64,000 bases of DNA from an uncultured Pelagibacteraceae bacterium (lineage in GTDB: Bacteria; Pseudomonadota; Alphaproteobacteria; Pelagibacterales; Pelagibacteraceae), in assembly GCA_902630915.1 (NCBI GenBank), contig CACOWD010000002.1, positions 3,910 to 67,909 of the forward strand. The letters are read 5' to 3'. This document shows positions 63,654 to 64,000 of this stretch, one piece after another. Positions within the stretch are counted from its first letter, which is position 1; every line of letters begins with the position of its first letter. The notes under the pieces are model-generated. The model had not been told where the DNA came from, ran no database searches, and was given only the letters and a program-made list of their open reading frames with translations. A program made the translations under genes and the position numbers.

Positions 63654-64000
63654 ATGATATTTAGATTTATGAATTTTATAAAATTAATATCGATTATTTT
63701 AATTATTTTTTTGAAAACTGGAAACGTTTTATCTAAAGATAATATCTTTAATGTTAATAATATAGAGGTTGTTAAAAAAGGTAATTTATCAAATAATGCT
63801 TTAGCAAATATAGCTATCAAGCGAGGATTTATAGATTTAATTGAAAAAATTCTACTAGAAGAGGATAAGAAAAAGTTAATACGATTAAATCTTGCCGAAA
63901 TAAAAGAACTAGTTTCTTATTACCAGGTTATTAGCGAAAAAGAGAATAAAAATGAAGATAATAAATTAAGTTTCAATATCTTTTTTGATAGAGATAAATT
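63654..64000 (+). CDS. DUF2066-type secreted protein, 5' part
   Basis: An ATG at 63654 opens a frame that runs off the right edge (at least 115 residues); an ATG at 63669 is an alternative. A hydrophobic signal segment (IKLISIILIIFLKTGNVLS) is followed by NIEVVKKGNLSNNALANIAIKRGFIDLIEKIL, which fits the start of DUF2066 proteins, where a short strand is followed by a helix with regularly spaced Ala. The position divergent from purM is where DUF2066 is found in other Alphaproteobacteria. The function is unknown. Confidence 0.65.
   Translation, partial: MIFRFMNFIKLISIILIIFLKTGNVLSKDNIFNVNNIEVVKKGNLSNNALANIAIKRGFIDLIEKILLEEDKKKLIRLNLAEIKELVSYYQVISEKENKNEDNKLSFNIFFDRDK

Noticed and set aside
1..64000. 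CRISPR arrays, insertion sequences, prophage or integrase genes
   Set aside because: No regularly spaced repeats, transposase or integrase motifs, or phage structural genes were seen on either strand.

Overview
The window looks like a chromosomal segment of a SAR11-type (Pelagibacterales, marine Alphaproteobacteria) bacterium. The basis is the very AT-rich, tightly packed sequence with overlapping genes, a proteorhodopsin gene linked to ferredoxin and ferredoxin reductase, alphaproteobacterial gene orders (ispB divergent from sppA-glyQ-glyS; recA near alaS and icd; rpsF-rpsR-rplI-dnaB; lptF-lptG-lptD-surA-pdxA-rsmA; purM-purN beside a DUF2066 gene) and an alphaproteobacterial DksA. The assignment rests on gene content and protein character; no database search was made.

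Layout. 0-8.5 kb: start of a polyprenyl diphosphate synthase, S49 peptidase, both glycyl-tRNA synthetase subunits, pyruvate phosphate dikinase (its 5' end is out of frame with its natural start) and NAD synthesis (nadA, nadC). 8.5-15.3 kb: tRNA-Leu(GAG), then an accessory block that is probably a surface-glycan or headgroup module: a P-loop kinase (5' frameshift in an 11-A run), a GDPD-like phosphodiesterase, an FkbM methyltransferase and a GT2, divergent from a tandem nucleotidyltransferase and a GatZ/KbaZ-like protein, followed by a membrane protein. 15.3-23 kb: ygfZ, dihydroorotase, propionyl-CoA synthetase, then the blue-tuned proteorhodopsin with its own strong ribosome binding site and terminator, a 44-residue membrane ORF, [2Fe-2S] ferredoxin, ferredoxin-NADP reductase, GST and dksA. 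23-31.3 kb: two glycosyltransferases, a GFA-family protein, glycerate kinase, a TolC-like protein, recA, an AldB-type aldehyde dehydrogenase and its usual DUF779 companion.

31.4-45 kb: alaS, icd, phosphatidylethanolamine synthesis (psd, pssA), rlmE, a guaB lacking its Bateman (CBS) domain, guaA, panB, a YfgM/BamB-like pair, purF and cvpA. 45-50 kb: an RND/MMPL-family transporter, dnaB and the rplI-rpsR-rpsF ribosomal operon. 50-54 kb: fatty-acid synthesis (fabD, fabG, acpP), gmk and rsmA. 53.5-60 kb: pdxA, surA and the LPS export genes lptD, lptG, lptF. 60-64 kb: pepA, ndk, purN, purM and the start of a DUF2066 gene.

The most interesting points are the 8.8-14.3 kb module with its unusual enzyme combination; two genes whose 5' ends are displaced in frame at poly-A runs; the Bateman-less IMP dehydrogenase; the proteorhodopsin-redox operon with an unrecognised small membrane ORF; and the fact that all eight convergent protein-coding pairs overlap at their 3' ends. 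I saw no insertion sequence, prophage, CRISPR array or rRNA. No gene-free stretch exceeds 300 bases; the longest is 19415-19642.
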